From JBBQKQ01 sp043719155 (GTDB taxonomy: Bacteria; Patescibacteriota; Minisyncoccia; Phycocordibacterales; UBA5272): DNA of 61,506 bases. Location of the stretch: the NCBI GenBank assembly GCA_043719155.1, contig JAYSUJ010000038.1, forward strand, positions 1 through 61,506. Direction: 5' to 3'. The position numbers and the translations under genes were made by a program. Below the pieces are notes generated by a model. That model made no database searches and was not told the DNA's origin. It worked only from the letters and a program-made list of their open reading frames with translations. Shown one piece after another: positions 61,451 through 61,506 of this stretch (position 1 is its first letter; the number at the start of each line of letters is the position of its first letter).

Positions 61451-61506
61451 ATGTTTAAAACAGAAAAATTAGTTAACGATCCTAGAGCCATCAAAGCCCT
61501 AACAGG
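61451..61506 (+). CDS. Start of a probable transposase (partial)
   Basis: An ORF opens at ATG 61451 and runs off the window after 18 codons. The residues PRAIKALTG resemble the beginning of some IS5-like DDE transposases (KALTGLs followed by a Phe). The evidence is short, so this stays tentative. Confidence 0.35.
   Translation, partial: MFKTEKLVNDPRAIKALT

Noticed and set aside
1..61506. CRISPR array or cas genes
   Set aside because: No regularly spaced repeats and no Cas-like proteins were seen.

Overview
The window looks like a chromosomal segment of a Patescibacteria/CPR bacterium, probably a Parcubacteria-type lineage. This is inferred from the low GC content, short compact genes, scarce Shine-Dalgarno sites, -10 boxes sitting 6-9 nt in front of start codons, a reduced type IV pilus set and the style of the proteins. 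UGA is not recoded here: it serves as a real stop in at least three genes (ends at 54449, 58491 and 59711).

Left part (1 to about 13.1 kb) is an accessory, phage-like or integrative element. It holds a ParB/DNA-methyltransferase fusion, small and large terminase subunits, a GIY-YIG gene split by an in-frame UGA, a PH-domain membrane protein, a hairpin-rich non-coding stretch, a complete diversity-generating retroelement (DGR), a large serine recombinase and an unknown gene. The DGR consists of a target gene whose last 122 bp are the variable repeat (VR, 6719-6840), a matching template repeat (TR, 7176-7297), an Avd accessory gene on the opposite strand, and a DGR-type reverse transcriptase. 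The target is a MoxR-like AAA+ ATPase with a C-terminal variable domain. Directly after the RT lies a protein with an HExxH motif and a VWA/MIDAS domain, the usual partner class of MoxR ATPases. The cassette is bracketed by two copies of a direct repeat (4585 and 10701), the second just in front of the recombinase. A DGR-diversified MoxR-VWA system is the most notable content of the window.

Middle part (13.2-35.2 kb) is chromosomal housekeeping: tRNA-Tyr, pilC, a pair of large paralogous secreted proteins with a conserved His/Cys pair, a pilus assembly operon (pilM, pilN, pilO, a PilP-like gene, pilB, pilT, a transglutaminase-like gene), tRNA-Asp, a thioredoxin-like protein, peptide deformylase, methionyl-tRNA formyltransferase carrying two in-frame palindromic repeats, secD/secF, a polysaccharide deacetylase, tRNA-Asn and prs.

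Right part (35.4-59.4 kb) is a surface-polysaccharide locus with many glycosyltransferases, SAM methyltransferases, a Wzx-like flippase, epimerases, a nucleotide-sugar dehydrogenase and an inositol-phosphatase-like enzyme. It is interrupted by genes of likely mobile or toxin-like nature: a DUF4143-type ATPase, a Fic protein with a substituted catalytic His, and a RhuM-like Fic/Doc protein. Each of these three has a palindromic operator in its promoter. A tandem pair of paralogs with a divergent Sir2-like C-terminal region also lies here. The window ends with a small membrane protein, a DUF475/TerC-like protein, an M23 peptidase and the start of a probable transposase.
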